A stretch of DNA of 25,173 bases from PALSA-1180 sp964624625 (GCA_964624625.1 CAZUXW010000045.1:1-25173), one strand, 5' to 3'; counted from the first letter of the stretch, positions 1 through 8,054 are shown. Numbers and translations are program-made. The notes: generated by a model from the sequence alone, not told the origin.

Positions 1-49
1 GGGCGGCCACACCGTCGGCGCCGGCGTCGTCATTCAGATCGTCGAATAA
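1..49 (+). CDS. tuf: Elongation factor Tu, C-terminal end (partial)
   Basis: Only the last 15 codons are inside the window, reading GGHTVGAGVVIQIVE and then TAA. This is the typical end of EF-Tu domain III, the GTPase that delivers aminoacyl-tRNA to the ribosome. Its position directly upstream of rpsJ is the usual junction between the str and S10 operons. Only 18 nt separate its stop from the rpsJ start, so the two blocks are probably co-transcribed here. The identification rests on the short tail plus the context. Confidence 0.9.
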   Translation, partial: GGHTVGAGVVIQIVE

Positions 50-67
50 AGAAAGGGCGAGGAAAGC

Positions 68-385
68 ATGGCCACGGCCACGAGTCAAAAAATTAGGATC
101 AAGTTGAAAGCCTACGATCACCGGCTTTTGGACCGGTCCACGGTCGAGATTATCGAAACCGTGAGACGGACAGGAGCGATTGTTCTGGGCCCGGTTCCAC
201 TCCCGACGGAAATTGTCCGCTACACGGTGCTTCGCAGCCCGCATGTCGACAAGAAATCGAGAGAGCAATTTGAAATTAGAACCCACAAGCGGCTGGTGGA
301 CATCGTGAACCCGAACCAGAGAACCATCGATTCTTTAATGAAACTTGACCTCCCCGCTGGCGTGGATGTCGAGATTAAACTGTAA
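68..385 (+). CDS. rpsJ: 30S ribosomal protein S10
   Basis: S10 is a small-subunit head protein and, as NusE, a partner of NusB in antitermination. The 105 residues match the family length. The N-terminal KAYDH motif (residues 14-18), the central GPVPLPT segment and the SPHVDKKSREQFE loop are diagnostic. The ATG at 68 is preceded by a GAGGAAA ribosome binding site. It is the first gene of the S10 block, which continues with rplC 11 nt downstream of its stop. Confidence 0.98.
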   Translation: MATATSQKIRIKLKAYDHRLLDRSTVEIIETVRRTGAIVLGPVPLPTEIVRYTVLRSPHVDKKSREQFEIRTHKRLVDIVNPNQRTIDSLMKLDLPAGVDVEIKL

Positions 386-396
386 GGGTGAAGGAA

Positions 397-1035
397 ATGA
401 GCGAGAGCGTGCAAACTTTAATCGGAAAAAAAGTCGGTCAAACCACTTATTTTGAGGAAAGCGGCAAAGCCACCCATGTCACGGTGCTGGAAGTGGGTCC
501 CTGCGTGGTGATTCAAAAAAAGACCGCTGAAAAGGAAGGCTACAACGCCCTCCAGTTGGGATTTGGCGAAAGAAAAGAAAAGCACACGACCAAGGCTCAA
601 CAGGGACACTTCAAAAAATCAGGCGCGACCCCCAAGAGGATCTTGCAGGAAGTCCGTGTCGAGGACGCCGCCGCCTACGAAGTGGGACAAACCCTGACGG
701 TTGAAAATTTGAAAGACGTGGTTTGGGTGGATGTGACGGGAGTGACGAAGGGAAAGGGATTCCAGGGCGGGGTTCGCCGCCATGGCTTTAAGGGAGGACG
801 CAATTCCCACGGAAGCATGTTTCATCGCGCTCCGGGCGGTATTGGCGCCTCCTCTGATCCGTCCCGCGTCTTTCCGGGCTCCCGCATGCCGGGCCACATG
901 GGCAGCGACAAAAGCACCATGTTGAATTTGAAAGTCGTGAAAATTGACGCCGAAAACCATTTATTGTTCATTAAAGGCGCGGTTCCGGGAGCCGATGGCG
1001 GCATCGTCACCGTTCGTCCCAGCGTCAAAAAGTAA
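397..1035 (+). CDS. rplC: 50S ribosomal protein L3
   Basis: L3 is an early-assembly large-subunit protein whose long loop reaches toward the peptidyl-transferase centre. The 212-residue product carries the conserved basic loop (GFQGGVRRHGFKGG followed by HRAPGGIG). An in-frame GTG at 388 is possible, but I chose ATG 397 because an AAGGG sequence at 383-388 sits at good distance from it and the protein then begins MSESVQTLIGKKVG like other L3 proteins. The last residues are the usual basic tail. Confidence 0.95.
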   Translation: MSESVQTLIGKKVGQTTYFEESGKATHVTVLEVGPCVVIQKKTAEKEGYNALQLGFGERKEKHTTKAQQGHFKKSGATPKRILQEVRVEDAAAYEVGQTLTVENLKDVVWVDVTGVTKGKGFQGGVRRHGFKGGRNSHGSMFHRAPGGIGASSDPSRVFPGSRMPGHMGSDKSTMLNLKVVKIDAENHLLFIKGAVPGADGGIVTVRPSVKK

Positions 1036-1046
1036 AGGGAACTTCC

Positions 1047-1703
1047 ATGTCTAAAGCGAATGTCTACAACGTAACGGGCCAATCCACCGGCCAGATGGAT
1101 TTGCCGGAATCCGTATTCGGGCTCAAGCCGCGCACCCATCATATCTGGCGAAGCGTGACCACGCACTTATCCAACCAAAGGTTGGGAACCGTCAAGACCA
1201 AGCGCAAGGGCGAGGTTTCGGGGGGCGGCAAAAAGCCCTTCAAGCAAAAAGGGACCGGTAACGCCAGGCAAGGGTCCATCCGGGCCGTTCAATTTGTCGG
1301 GGGCGGTATCGCCCATGGGCCGAAGCCCCGTGACTATTCATTGGAACTGCCGAAGAAAATGCGCCAACAGGCTTTGGCTGAATCCCTTTCGGACAAGGCG
1401 CTGCGTGGGAAGATCATGGTGATCGAGGGATTGAAATTTGACGCCCCTAAAACCAAGCAAGCGGTTGGTCTATTGAAAAGCTTGGGCCTGGAAGGGCAGA
1501 AGTGCCTGATCGTGATTGACCAAGTCAACGCCGCGACCGCCAAGAGTTTCCGCAATTTGCCCAGGACAACCCTTTTGTCCCGCTCCAACCTGAATACTTA
1601 TGAAGTCATGAACCATGATGTGGTCGTTTTAACCCAGAGCACCTTGAAGCAGTTGACTGAGGCAAAGGCCAAACAGGTTTCGAAGAAGGAGAAGGTCTCG
1701 TGA
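1047..1703 (+). CDS. rplD: 50S ribosomal protein L4
   Basis: L4 lines the peptide exit tunnel and in some bacteria represses its own operon. The protein has 218 residues. The tunnel loop is seen as GGGKKPFKQKGTGNARQGS at about residues 59-77, and a C-terminal Rossmann-like half contains NVVVLT-type strands. The ATG at 1047 follows an AAAGGGA site. The stop codon overlaps the GTG start of rplW (GTGA), which suggests translational coupling. No S10-leader-type regulatory structure was looked for successfully, because the region upstream of rpsJ is only partly in view. Confidence 0.97.
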   Translation: MSKANVYNVTGQSTGQMDLPESVFGLKPRTHHIWRSVTTHLSNQRLGTVKTKRKGEVSGGGKKPFKQKGTGNARQGSIRAVQFVGGGIAHGPKPRDYSLELPKKMRQQALAESLSDKALRGKIMVIEGLKFDAPKTKQAVGLLKSLGLEGQKCLIVIDQVNAATAKSFRNLPRTTLLSRSNLNTYEVMNHDVVVLTQSTLKQLTEAKAKQVSKKEKVS

Positions 1704-1996
1704 AAAAAATTCAGGATGTCATTGTCCGGCCATTAATCACCGAGAGAAGCACCTTGCTGAAGGAAAAGGGAAAGTATTCTTTCGAAGTGCACCCGAACGC
1801 GACGAAGAAAGAAATCAAGAGCGCGGTGGAGACGATTTTCAAAAAAGAAAAAGTTGAAGTGACCAAGGTGAACACGGCTAATGTTCCGGCGAAAATCCGC
1901 CGTTTTGGGCAGAACATGTCGAAAGCTTATCGTTGGAAAAGGGCCATTGTGACCGTGAAGCCTGGCCAAAAAATTGAATTTTTTGAAGGGGCCTAA
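1700..1996 (+). CDS. rplW: 50S ribosomal protein L23
   Basis: L23 sits at the exit of the peptide tunnel and is the docking site for trigger factor and SRP. Its 98 residues include the conserved VIVRPLITERS start (about residues 7-17) and the FEVHPNATKKEIKSAVE helix. Translation starts at a GTG that overlaps the rplD stop by four bases. A GAAGGAGAAGG ribosome binding site lies inside the end of rplD. Confidence 0.97.
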   Translation: MKKIQDVIVRPLITERSTLLKEKGKYSFEVHPNATKKEIKSAVETIFKKEKVEVTKVNTANVPAKIRRFGQNMSKAYRWKRAIVTVKPGQKIEFFEGA

Positions 1997-2001
1997 AGCT
2001 C

Positions 2002-2826
2002 ATGCCAATTAAACAATATAAACCCACTAGCGCCGGCCGAAGGGCCATGACGGCCATTACGGGCGAAAATCTCACCAAAAAAGCCCCGGAAAAATCCTTA
2101 ATGGTTCCCATCAAGGGAACCGGCGGACGCAATATGTACGGCCGCATCACCAGCCGCCACCGCGGGGCGGGGCATAAAAGACAATACCGCTTGATTGATT
2201 TTGGCCGCGCTAAAGGCGGAATGACGGCTAAGGTCGTTTCCCTGGAATATGACCCTAACCGCTCTTGCCGGATCGCCCTCCTGCAATATTTGGATGGAAA
2301 CAAGACTTATATCCTCGCTCCCGAAGGGTTACAGGTTGGCGATCAGGTTTTGTCCGGTTTGGGAGCGGACGTGAAGCCGGGTCACGCGATGAAGCTGAAA
2401 GAGATTCCCATGGGTTCGATGATTCACAACATTGAAATTCGTCCCGGCAAAGGCGGACAGCTGGTCCGTTCCGCCGGCGCGGTTGCCCAGCTGATGGCCC
2501 GCGAAGGGGACTACGCGACGATCAAGCTTCCCTCGGGGGAAATGAGGAAAATACTTGCCGAGTGCATGGCGTCCATCGGCCAGGTCGGGAATTTGGATCA
2601 TATTAACGTCAGTATCGGTAAGGCCGGAAGAATGCGCTGGATGGGAGAGCGTCCTCAATCCCGCGGTGTCGTGACCCGTCCTGGTGACGGACATCCGATG
2701 GGCGGCGGCGAGGGCAAAAGCTCGGGAGGTCGTCATCCGACGACGCCTTGGGGAAAACCGACCAAGGGTTACAAGACCCGGCAGAACAAACTGACGGATA
2801 AATACATCGTTAAACGCCGTAAATAA
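2002..2826 (+). CDS. rplB: 50S ribosomal protein L2, with a variant peptidyl-transferase loop
   Basis: L2 is a primary 23S rRNA binder needed for subunit association and peptidyl-transferase activity. The 274-residue length and most blocks (RNMYGRITSRHRGAGHKR, LDHINVSIGKAGRMRW, TPWGKPTKGYKTR) are canonical. The odd part is the loop before GGGEG. The usual sequence, exemplified by E. coli, is MNPVDHPHGGGEG. Here residues 225-238 read TRPGDGHPMGGGEG, so Met-Asn-Pro-Val is replaced and one Gly is inserted between the conserved Asp and His. The reading frame is intact on both sides, so a frameshift does not explain it. Function as L2 is certain; the loop change deserves attention. Confidence 0.98.
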   Translation: MPIKQYKPTSAGRRAMTAITGENLTKKAPEKSLMVPIKGTGGRNMYGRITSRHRGAGHKRQYRLIDFGRAKGGMTAKVVSLEYDPNRSCRIALLQYLDGNKTYILAPEGLQVGDQVLSGLGADVKPGHAMKLKEIPMGSMIHNIEIRPGKGGQLVRSAGAVAQLMAREGDYATIKLPSGEMRKILAECMASIGQVGNLDHINVSIGKAGRMRWMGERPQSRGVVTRPGDGHPMGGGEGKSSGGRHPTTPWGKPTKGYKTRQNKLTDKYIVKRRK

Positions 2827-2842
2827 AAAAGAGGGTTAAGAA

Positions 2843-3130
2843 ATGTCTCGATCGTTAAAAAAAGGTCCTTATGTGGATCAAAAATTGATGAAGCTCATCC
2901 AAAAGATGAACCGGGCGAACGATAAAAAGGTCATCAAGACTTATGTCCGCCGCTGTTCGATCCATCCGGAAATGGTGGGACACACCTTCGCCATCCATAA
3001 CGGAAAAAAATTCATCCCTGTTTTTATCACTGAGAACATGGTGGGACACAAGTTGGGTGAGTTTTCCCCAACCCGTACTTTTAAGGCGCATGGCGCCGCG
3101 AGAACTGAAAAAGCTGTGGCCCTGAAATAG
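2843..3130 (+). CDS. rpsS: 30S ribosomal protein S19
   Basis: S19 is a head protein of the small subunit that forms a pair with S13. The 95 residues begin with the signature SRSLKKGPYVD and contain the motifs MVGHT-FAIHNGK and ENMVGHKLGEFSPTRTF. The ATG follows an AGAGGG-type site. It lies between rplB and rplV as in the standard S10 order. Confidence 0.97.
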   Translation: MSRSLKKGPYVDQKLMKLIQKMNRANDKKVIKTYVRRCSIHPEMVGHTFAIHNGKKFIPVFITENMVGHKLGEFSPTRTFKAHGAARTEKAVALK

Positions 3131-3158
3131 ACTCAAAGCAAAGAACGAGGTTTTAAAA

Positions 3159-3509
3159 ATGGAAGCACATTCGATCTCAAGATTCACGAGCATGACGCCC
3201 CGGAAAGCCCGGCAGGTGGTGGAGTTGATCAAAAAAAAGCCGGTGGCGGACGCCTTAAATATTTTGGCTTTTACCAAAAAACGAGCCGCCGGTGAATTGG
3301 CTAAAATTTTGAAATCGGCCGTGTCGAACGCCGGCCAAAACGCCAGAATTGACATTGATAAACTCGTTATTAAATCCATCCAAGTGGATGGGGGTCCTAT
3401 GAAGAGGAATACGCGCCGGTTTATCCCCCGCGCGATGGGACGGGCCAGCGCGATTCATCATCGCACCAGCCATATTAAAATTGTTGTGTCGGACGAAGCT
3501 AAAAACTAG
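3159..3509 (+). CDS. rplV: 50S ribosomal protein L22
   Basis: L22 has a beta-hairpin that lines the exit tunnel near the macrolide site. The 116-residue protein has the expected SPRKAR-like start (SMTPRKARQVVELI), the AVSNAGQN segment and the C-terminal hairpin (GRASAIHHRTSHIKIVV). The ATG at 3159 is preceded by an ACGAGG site. rpsC follows after 22 nt. Confidence 0.97.
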   Translation: MEAHSISRFTSMTPRKARQVVELIKKKPVADALNILAFTKKRAAGELAKILKSAVSNAGQNARIDIDKLVIKSIQVDGGPMKRNTRRFIPRAMGRASAIHHRTSHIKIVVSDEAKN

Positions 3510-3531
3510 TTACAGGTTTTGGGAGGCTCTT

Positions 3532-4260
3532 TTGGGACAGAAAATTAATCCGATCGGTTTACGAATCGGCATCACCCGGGATTGGGATTCCATTTGGTTC
3601 ATCGCCAAGCAAAGGAATTACACCCAAACCTTGCTGCAAGACGTTGAGATCCGGAAATACGTCAAGTTGAAGTTGAAGCATGCCGGAGTGGCCAAGGTGG
3701 TTCTCCGCCGGAAGGGTGAAACGGTCGAAGTCGATATTTACGCCTCCCGTCCCGGAATTGTGATCGGGAAAAAAGGTTCGGAGGTCGATAAGCTGAAAGA
3801 AGAACTCCGCCAGCTCACTAAAAAAGACGTCCGCATCAACATCAACGAGGAAAAGCATCCTGAGACCAACGCCCAGTTGATCGCCGAAGGGGTTTGCGGC
3901 CAGCTGGAAAAACGCGTCGCTTTCCGCCGCGCCATGAAAAAAGCCATTCAAAGCGCCTTGGACGGCGGGGCCAAGGGAATCAAGATAATGTGCTCGGGCC
4001 GTTTGGCCGGGTCTGAAATCGCCCGAACCGAGTGGTACCGGGAGGGCCGGGTTCCCCTGCATACCTTGAGGGCGGACATTGATTATGGATTTGCCGAAGC
4101 CAGCACCACCTATGGGAAAATCGGTGTCAAGTGCTGGGTTTTCAAGCGTGAAATTTTTGGATCCAAAGATAAGCAGGAAGAAATTGTGGTCGCTAAACCC
4201 AAGCCGGCGCCTCGGGAAAGAAAAAATCCCGAAAAACCTGCACCAGCTAAAGTTAACTAA
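3532..4260 (+). CDS. rpsC: 30S ribosomal protein S3
   Basis: S3 forms part of the mRNA entry channel. The start is a TTG at 3532. A GGGAGG site at 3521-3526 lies five bases upstream, and the protein then begins LGQKINPIG-RIGITRDWDS like all S3 proteins. The longer reading frame from 3481 would run through the end of rplV and is rejected. The KH domain (RPGIVIGKKGSEVDKL) and the C-terminal block (RTEWYREGRVPLHTLRADIDYG) are intact. The 242-residue product ends in a Pro/Lys-rich tail of about 25 residues (KPKPAPRERKNPEKPAPAK), which is common but variable in the family. Confidence 0.95.
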   Translation: MGQKINPIGLRIGITRDWDSIWFIAKQRNYTQTLLQDVEIRKYVKLKLKHAGVAKVVLRRKGETVEVDIYASRPGIVIGKKGSEVDKLKEELRQLTKKDVRININEEKHPETNAQLIAEGVCGQLEKRVAFRRAMKKAIQSALDGGAKGIKIMCSGRLAGSEIARTEWYREGRVPLHTLRADIDYGFAEASTTYGKIGVKCWVFKREIFGSKDKQEEIVVAKPKPAPRERKNPEKPAPAKVN

Positions 4261-4270
4261 GGATTAAGCC

Positions 4271-4696
4271 ATGTTAATGCCTAAACGTGTGAAATATCGC
4301 AAAACGATGAAGGGCCGCATGAGGGGTCAGACTAAAAACGGCGCCTCCTTCGCTTTTGGCGAGTATGCCCTGAAGTCCCAGGACGCGGGTTATGTCACGG
4401 ACCGTCAAATTGAGGCTGCCCGTGTGGCCATTAACCGGCACATGAAACGCGTTGGAAAATTATGGGTGAGAATATTTCCGGACAAGCCCATTACCCGCAA
4501 ACCGGCTGAGGTTCGTATGGGAGGCGGTAAGGGAGCTCCGGATCATTGGGCGGCCGTGGTTAAGCCGGGAAGAATCTTGTTCGAATTGAGCGGCTGTCCC
4601 GCGACCGTTGCCAGGGAAGCCTTTCAGCTCGCTTCCCACAAACTTCCCGTCAAAACGAAATATCTTTCGCGCGCGGAATTGGGGGGTGTCTCATGA
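4271..4696 (+). CDS. rplP: 50S ribosomal protein L16
   Basis: L16 contacts the A-site tRNA region. The 141 residues start MLMPKRVKYRK, as many L16 proteins do, with an alternative ATG two codons further in. The arginine-containing loop MGGGKGAPDHWAAVVKPG and the segment ARVAINRH are canonical. The final TGA overlaps the rpmC ATG (ATGA), consistent with coupled translation. Confidence 0.97.
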   Translation: MLMPKRVKYRKTMKGRMRGQTKNGASFAFGEYALKSQDAGYVTDRQIEAARVAINRHMKRVGKLWVRIFPDKPITRKPAEVRMGGGKGAPDHWAAVVKPGRILFELSGCPATVAREAFQLASHKLPVKTKYLSRAELGGVS

Positions 4697-4896
4697 AGTC
4701 CAAAGAAGTCCGTGAGTTAAGCATCGATCAACTCAAGCTGCAGTTAATCTCAAAAGAAGAAGAGCTTTTTAACCTAAAGATTCAACTATCCACCAAACAG
4801 CTGGAAAATCCCATGAAGATCCGGGAAGCCAGGCGTCATGTGGCTCGTTTAAAGACAATATTAAGAGAGAAAGAAAAGGGCCACAAGGCCTCCTGA
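4693..4896 (+). CDS. rpmC: 50S ribosomal protein L29
   Basis: L29 is a small two-helix protein near the tunnel exit. The 67 residues read MKSKEVRELSIDQLKLQL, with the standard LFNLKIQLSTKQLENP hinge and the VARLKTILREK second helix. The start overlaps the L16 stop by four bases. Confidence 0.96.
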   Translation: MKSKEVRELSIDQLKLQLISKEEELFNLKIQLSTKQLENPMKIREARRHVARLKTILREKEKGHKAS

Positions 4897-4906
4897 GGAG
4901 AAATTG

Positions 4907-5194
4907 ATGACATCCGAAAATTCGAGGCCTGCATCCAGGGTCAAAACCGCGGTAGTGGTCAGCCGTAAAATGGATAAGACGGCGGTTGTCTCCATTGAGC
5001 GCTTGGTCAAGCATCCCCTTTATCAAAAGCTGGTGCGCAAGCGGAGCAAGTTTAAAATTCACGACCCTAAGAATGAAACGAAAAAGGGCGATGTGGTTTT
5101 GATCTCGGAAAGCAAGCCCATCAGCGCCGACAAGCATTGGCGCCTGGTGAAGATCCTTAAAAAGGCTGTCGTGGTTGAGGAGGCGAAGTTATGA
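4907..5194 (+). CDS. rpsQ: 30S ribosomal protein S17
   Basis: S17 is an OB-fold primary binder of 16S rRNA. ATG 4907 is preceded by GAGGAG at 4895-4900 with a six-base spacer, and is preferred over the TTG one codon earlier. The 95-residue product has an N-terminal extension of about 12 residues (TSENSRPASRVK) before the OB-fold start AVVVSRKMDKTAVVSIE. The motif LYQKLVRKRSKFKIHDPKN is typical. Its stop overlaps the rplN start. Confidence 0.95.
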   Translation: MTSENSRPASRVKTAVVVSRKMDKTAVVSIERLVKHPLYQKLVRKRSKFKIHDPKNETKKGDVVLISESKPISADKHWRLVKILKKAVVVEEAKL

Positions 5195-5559
5195 TCATGC
5201 CTCAGACCATGCTCAACGTCGCCGATAACAGCGGAGCCACCCGCATTATGTGCATCCATGTTTTGGGCGGAACCCGCCGCCGCTACGCCGGGATCGGGGA
5301 TATTATCGTAGCCGCCGTCAAGGAAGCGATTCCGGGTGGTGGCGTCAAGAAAAGCGAAGTGGTCAAGGCCGTGGTTGTCCGCCAGAGGCGGATGCTTACC
5401 CGCGCCGATGGTTCCAACATCCGCTTTGACGAAAACGCGGCGGTGATCATCAATGACCAGCTGGCCCCGAGGGGAACCCGTATCTTTGGACCGGTCACGC
5501 GCGAATTGAGGGAAAAGAATTTCATGAAAATTATTTCGCTGGCCCCGGAGGTTTTGTAA
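5191..5559 (+). CDS. rplN: 50S ribosomal protein L14
   Basis: L14 forms an intersubunit bridge and is the target of the silencing factor RsfS. Its 122 residues are highly canonical: QTMLNVADNSGATRIMCI near the start and APRGTRIFGPVTRELREK near the end. The ATG at 5191 overlaps the S17 TGA. This marks the start of the spc block, with no gap from the S10 block. Confidence 0.98.
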   Translation: MIMPQTMLNVADNSGATRIMCIHVLGGTRRRYAGIGDIIVAAVKEAIPGGGVKKSEVVKAVVVRQRRMLTRADGSNIRFDENAAVIINDQLAPRGTRIFGPVTRELREKNFMKIISLAPEVL

Positions 5560-5562
5560 ACC

Positions 5563-5883
5563 ATGCATGTTCATCGTGAAGACACGGTTTTGGTTTTAAC
5601 AGGAAAAGACAAAGGGAAAAAAGGCCGCGTGATCCGGCTTTTCCCGAAAGTGGACAAGGCTTTGGTCGAAAAGATCAACATGGTCAAGCGCCACACGCGT
5701 CCCAGCCAGCAATTGCCTCAGGGCGGCATCCTTGAAAAAGAAGCCCCGATCCATCTTTCCAATTTACAAGTGATCTGCTTGAAATGCGGCAAGGCGACCA
5801 GGGTTGCCCATAAGACTTTGGCCAGCGGTCAGAAAACGCGGGTTTGCAAGAAGTGCGGCGAAATTCTGGATAAGGAAAAGTAA
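5563..5883 (+). CDS. rplX: 50S ribosomal protein L24 with a zinc ribbon
   Basis: L24 is an assembly-initiator protein with a KOW domain. The KOW motif is seen as DTVLVLTGKDKGKKGRVIRL at the N-terminus, followed by NMVKRHTRPSQQ. The C-terminal part carries two CxxC pairs (CLKCG and CKKCG, about 20 residues apart). This fits a zinc-ribbon version, known for example in Thermus-type L24, rather than the Cys-free version of Bacillus. The ATG at 5563 comes three bases after the rplN stop. Confidence 0.96.
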   Translation: MHVHREDTVLVLTGKDKGKKGRVIRLFPKVDKALVEKINMVKRHTRPSQQLPQGGILEKEAPIHLSNLQVICLKCGKATRVAHKTLASGQKTRVCKKCGEILDKEK

Positions 5884-5884
5884 G

Positions 5885-6436
5885 ATGACGAAGACGATTT
5901 TAAAGGAAAAATATTCCAAGGAAATAGTTCCGTCCTTGATGAAGAAGTTCGACATTAAGAACGTGATGCAGGTTCCGAAGGTGCAGAAAATCGTGATCAA
6001 CGTCTGCGTCGGGAAAGCGGCCTCGGAAAACAACATCAAGCTTTTGGATATCGCCGCCGAGGAGTTGGGATTAATCAGCGGCCAAAAACCCGCCATCACC
6101 CGCTCCAAAAAGGCCATCTCCAATTTTAAGCTTCGGGCGGATCAGCCCTTAGGGGCGAAAGTCACCCTGCGGGGAGACCGTATGTTCCAGTTTATGGAAC
6201 GGCTTTTTATGGTGGCCTTTCCCAGGATCCGCGATTTTCGCGGAGTACCCACCCGTTCCTTTGATGGGCGCGGCAACTATACTTTGGGATTGAAGGAACA
6301 GATTATATTCCCTGAGATTAATTTTGAGAGCGTCCAGTCCTTGCACGGCATGGATATAACTTTCGCGACTTCCGCGCAAAATGATGAGCAAGCCAAGGAA
6401 TTGTTGAAGTTACTCGGCATGCCTTTTAGAAACTAG
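5885..6436 (+). CDS. rplE: 50S ribosomal protein L5
   Basis: L5 binds 5S rRNA and contacts the P-site tRNA. The open frame reaches back to 5804 inside rplX, but the true start is ATG 5885, two bases after the rplX stop, giving MTKTILKEKYSKE and 183 residues, the family length. The motifs RDFRGVPTRSFDGRGNY and NEQAKELLKLLGMPF-like C-terminus are typical. The ribosome binding site AAGGAAAAG lies in the end of rplX. Confidence 0.96.
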   Translation: MTKTILKEKYSKEIVPSLMKKFDIKNVMQVPKVQKIVINVCVGKAASENNIKLLDIAAEELGLISGQKPAITRSKKAISNFKLRADQPLGAKVTLRGDRMFQFMERLFMVAFPRIRDFRGVPTRSFDGRGNYTLGLKEQIIFPEINFESVQSLHGMDITFATSAQNDEQAKELLKLLGMPFRN

Positions 6437-6444
6437 GAGAATTC

Positions 6445-6630
6445 ATGGCCAAGAAATGTTTGATCAACAAACAGATGCGCAAACCGAAGTTCAAGGTTCG
6501 TGCCTATAACCGTTGTAAGTTGTGCGGCCGCTCCCGCGCCTTTTTAAGGCGTTTTGGCATGTGCCGTATTTGTTTCCGAAGCCTTGCCGGGGAGGGAAAA
6601 GTCCCTGGAGTCGTGAAAGCCAGCTGGTAA
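6445..6630 (+). CDS. rpsN: 30S ribosomal protein S14, zinc-binding short form
   Basis: This is the 61-residue, Zn-binding (C+) type of S14, often called type Z. It carries CKLCG and CRICF pairs around RSRAFLRRFGM. The ATG follows TAGGAG. Many Gram-negative proteobacteria use the longer Cys-free form at this locus, so the short form is informative about the lineage or about zinc supply, though it is common in many other phyla. Confidence 0.97.
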   Translation: MAKKCLINKQMRKPKFKVRAYNRCKLCGRSRAFLRRFGMCRICFRSLAGEGKVPGVVKASW

Positions 6631-6651
6631 GTTTTTAAGGAGAAATAATTT

Positions 6652-7053
6652 ATGTCGATGATGGATCCCATAGCCGATATGTTGACCAGGATTCGCAACG
6701 CGAATCATGTGTACAAAGAGAAAGTGGATGTTCCTTTTTCCAAATTGAAATTGGAAATCGCCAGGATACTTTCCGAGGAAGGTTTTATCCGCAACTACAA
6801 AGTCGTGGAGGAAAAGGGGAAGCCCTCAACCATCCGCGTTTCTTTGAAGTACGGCGACAAGAGGGAGCGGGTTATCACGACCATTAACCGGGTGAGCCGC
6901 TCGGGCCGCAGGGTTTATTCGGGGAAAGCTAGGGTGCCGAAGGTAATCGGCGGATTGGGGATAGCCATTCTATCCACGTCAAAAGGGATTTTAACCGACC
7001 AACAGGCCCGTCAACAGGGTGTGGGTGGGGAAGTGCTTTGTTTAGTCCATTAA
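6652..7053 (+). CDS. rpsH: 30S ribosomal protein S8
   Basis: S8 binds helix 21 of 16S rRNA and in E. coli is the translational repressor of the spc operon. Its 133 residues start MSMMDPIADMLTRIRNAN and end with the typical GILTDQQARQQGVGGEVLCLV. The ATG follows AAGGAG with a good spacer. Confidence 0.97.
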   Translation: MSMMDPIADMLTRIRNANHVYKEKVDVPFSKLKLEIARILSEEGFIRNYKVVEEKGKPSTIRVSLKYGDKRERVITTINRVSRSGRRVYSGKARVPKVIGGLGIAILSTSKGILTDQQARQQGVGGEVLCLVH

Positions 7054-7083
7054 TCTTGGAGTGCGGAATTTAAGGGAGAAGTT

Positions 7084-7656
7084 ATGGCGCGAATTGCCAA
7101 AAAACCAGTGGAGTTGCCCCAAGGGGTCAAAATCAAGACCGAGGGAGCCAAGGTTACCGTTGAGGGACCCAAAGGCTCGTTAAGTTTTGAATTGATGCCT
7201 GGGATTAAGGTTGAAACCAAGGATAAGACCCTTTTAGTTTCAATCATCGAAAATACAGAAGCGGCCTCGAAAGCGTTGAACGCGAATCACGGGCTGATGA
7301 ACGCTTTGGTGAAAAACATGATCCAGGGTGTGACGACAGGATTTGAGAAAAAACTGGAAATCCAGGGCGTCGGCTACAGGGCCGCGATGGACAAGGGCAA
7401 GCTTAGCATGTCCTTGGGTTTCAGCCATCCGGTGGTTTTGGAACTGCCCAAAGGGGTTACGGTCGACATTGAAAAACAAACCCTCCTGACGGTGAAGGGA
7501 ATCGATAAATACCTGGTGGGGGAAACGGCGGCTAAAATCCGCCGGGTGAAGCCGCCCGAGGTTTATAAAGGTACCGGGATCCGCTATTGGGGAGAATATG
7601 TCCGTAAGAAGGTCGGAAAAACAGGGGCCACCGGCAAAGCCGGGGGAGCCAAATAA
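7084..7656 (+). CDS. rplF: 50S ribosomal protein L6
   Basis: L6 lies near the GTPase-associated centre. Its 190 residues have two repeated alpha/beta domains. The family signature near the C-terminus reads KPPEVYKGTGIRYWGEYVR and the middle holds EIQGVGYRA. A Gly/Lys/Ala-rich tail of about 12 residues (TGATGKAGGAK) extends it slightly. The ATG at 7084 follows AAGGGAGAA. Confidence 0.97.
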   Translation: MARIAKKPVELPQGVKIKTEGAKVTVEGPKGSLSFELMPGIKVETKDKTLLVSIIENTEAASKALNANHGLMNALVKNMIQGVTTGFEKKLEIQGVGYRAAMDKGKLSMSLGFSHPVVLELPKGVTVDIEKQTLLTVKGIDKYLVGETAAKIRRVKPPEVYKGTGIRYWGEYVRKKVGKTGATGKAGGAK

Positions 7657-7674
7657 GAAATCAGGAGTTTTTAA

Positions 7675-8040
7675 ATGCAGCTTCAACTTCAAAATTTTAA
7701 GCGGAAACACCGCCATACGCGTATCCGTAAAAAGGTGTCCGGTACTCCGGAACGGCCCCGCTTGGTGGTTCACCGCGGCACCAAAAATATTACCGCCCAA
7801 ATTATCGACGATACCAAGGGAATCACCTTGGCGGCGGCGGCTAGTTTTGACCAGAATCTCCGTGGGAAACTGAAGTATGGCGGGAACCTTGCCGCGGCGA
7901 AAGCCGTGGGGGAGCAAATCGCTAAAATGGCGAAAGAGAAATCCGTAAGCCGCGTTGTGTTTGACCGCGGTGGTTATATATTCCACGGGCGCGTGAAGGC
8001 CCTGGCGGAAGCGGCCCGGCAAAACGGGCTTCAATTTTAA
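7675..8040 (+). CDS. rplR: 50S ribosomal protein L18
   Basis: L18 helps bind 5S rRNA. The 121-residue protein has the basic N-terminal segment KRKHRHTRIRKKVSGTPERPRL and the core RLVVHRGTKNITAQIIDD, and ends with VFDRGGYIFHGRVKALAEAARQNGLQF as in the family. The ATG follows CAGGAG. Confidence 0.97.
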   Translation: MQLQLQNFKRKHRHTRIRKKVSGTPERPRLVVHRGTKNITAQIIDDTKGITLAAAASFDQNLRGKLKYGGNLAAAKAVGEQIAKMAKEKSVSRVVFDRGGYIFHGRVKALAEAARQNGLQF

Positions 8041-8054
8041 AACGAAGGAATAAT

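Noticed and set aside
619..1166. Minus-strand frames opposite L3 and elsewhere in the ribosomal cluster
   Set aside because: They are antisense shadows of strongly conserved genes, lack binding sites and resemble no family.
3481..3531. Longer N-terminus for S3 reaching into rplV
   Set aside because: The TTG at 3532 has a GGGAGG site and restores the universal GQKINPIG start.
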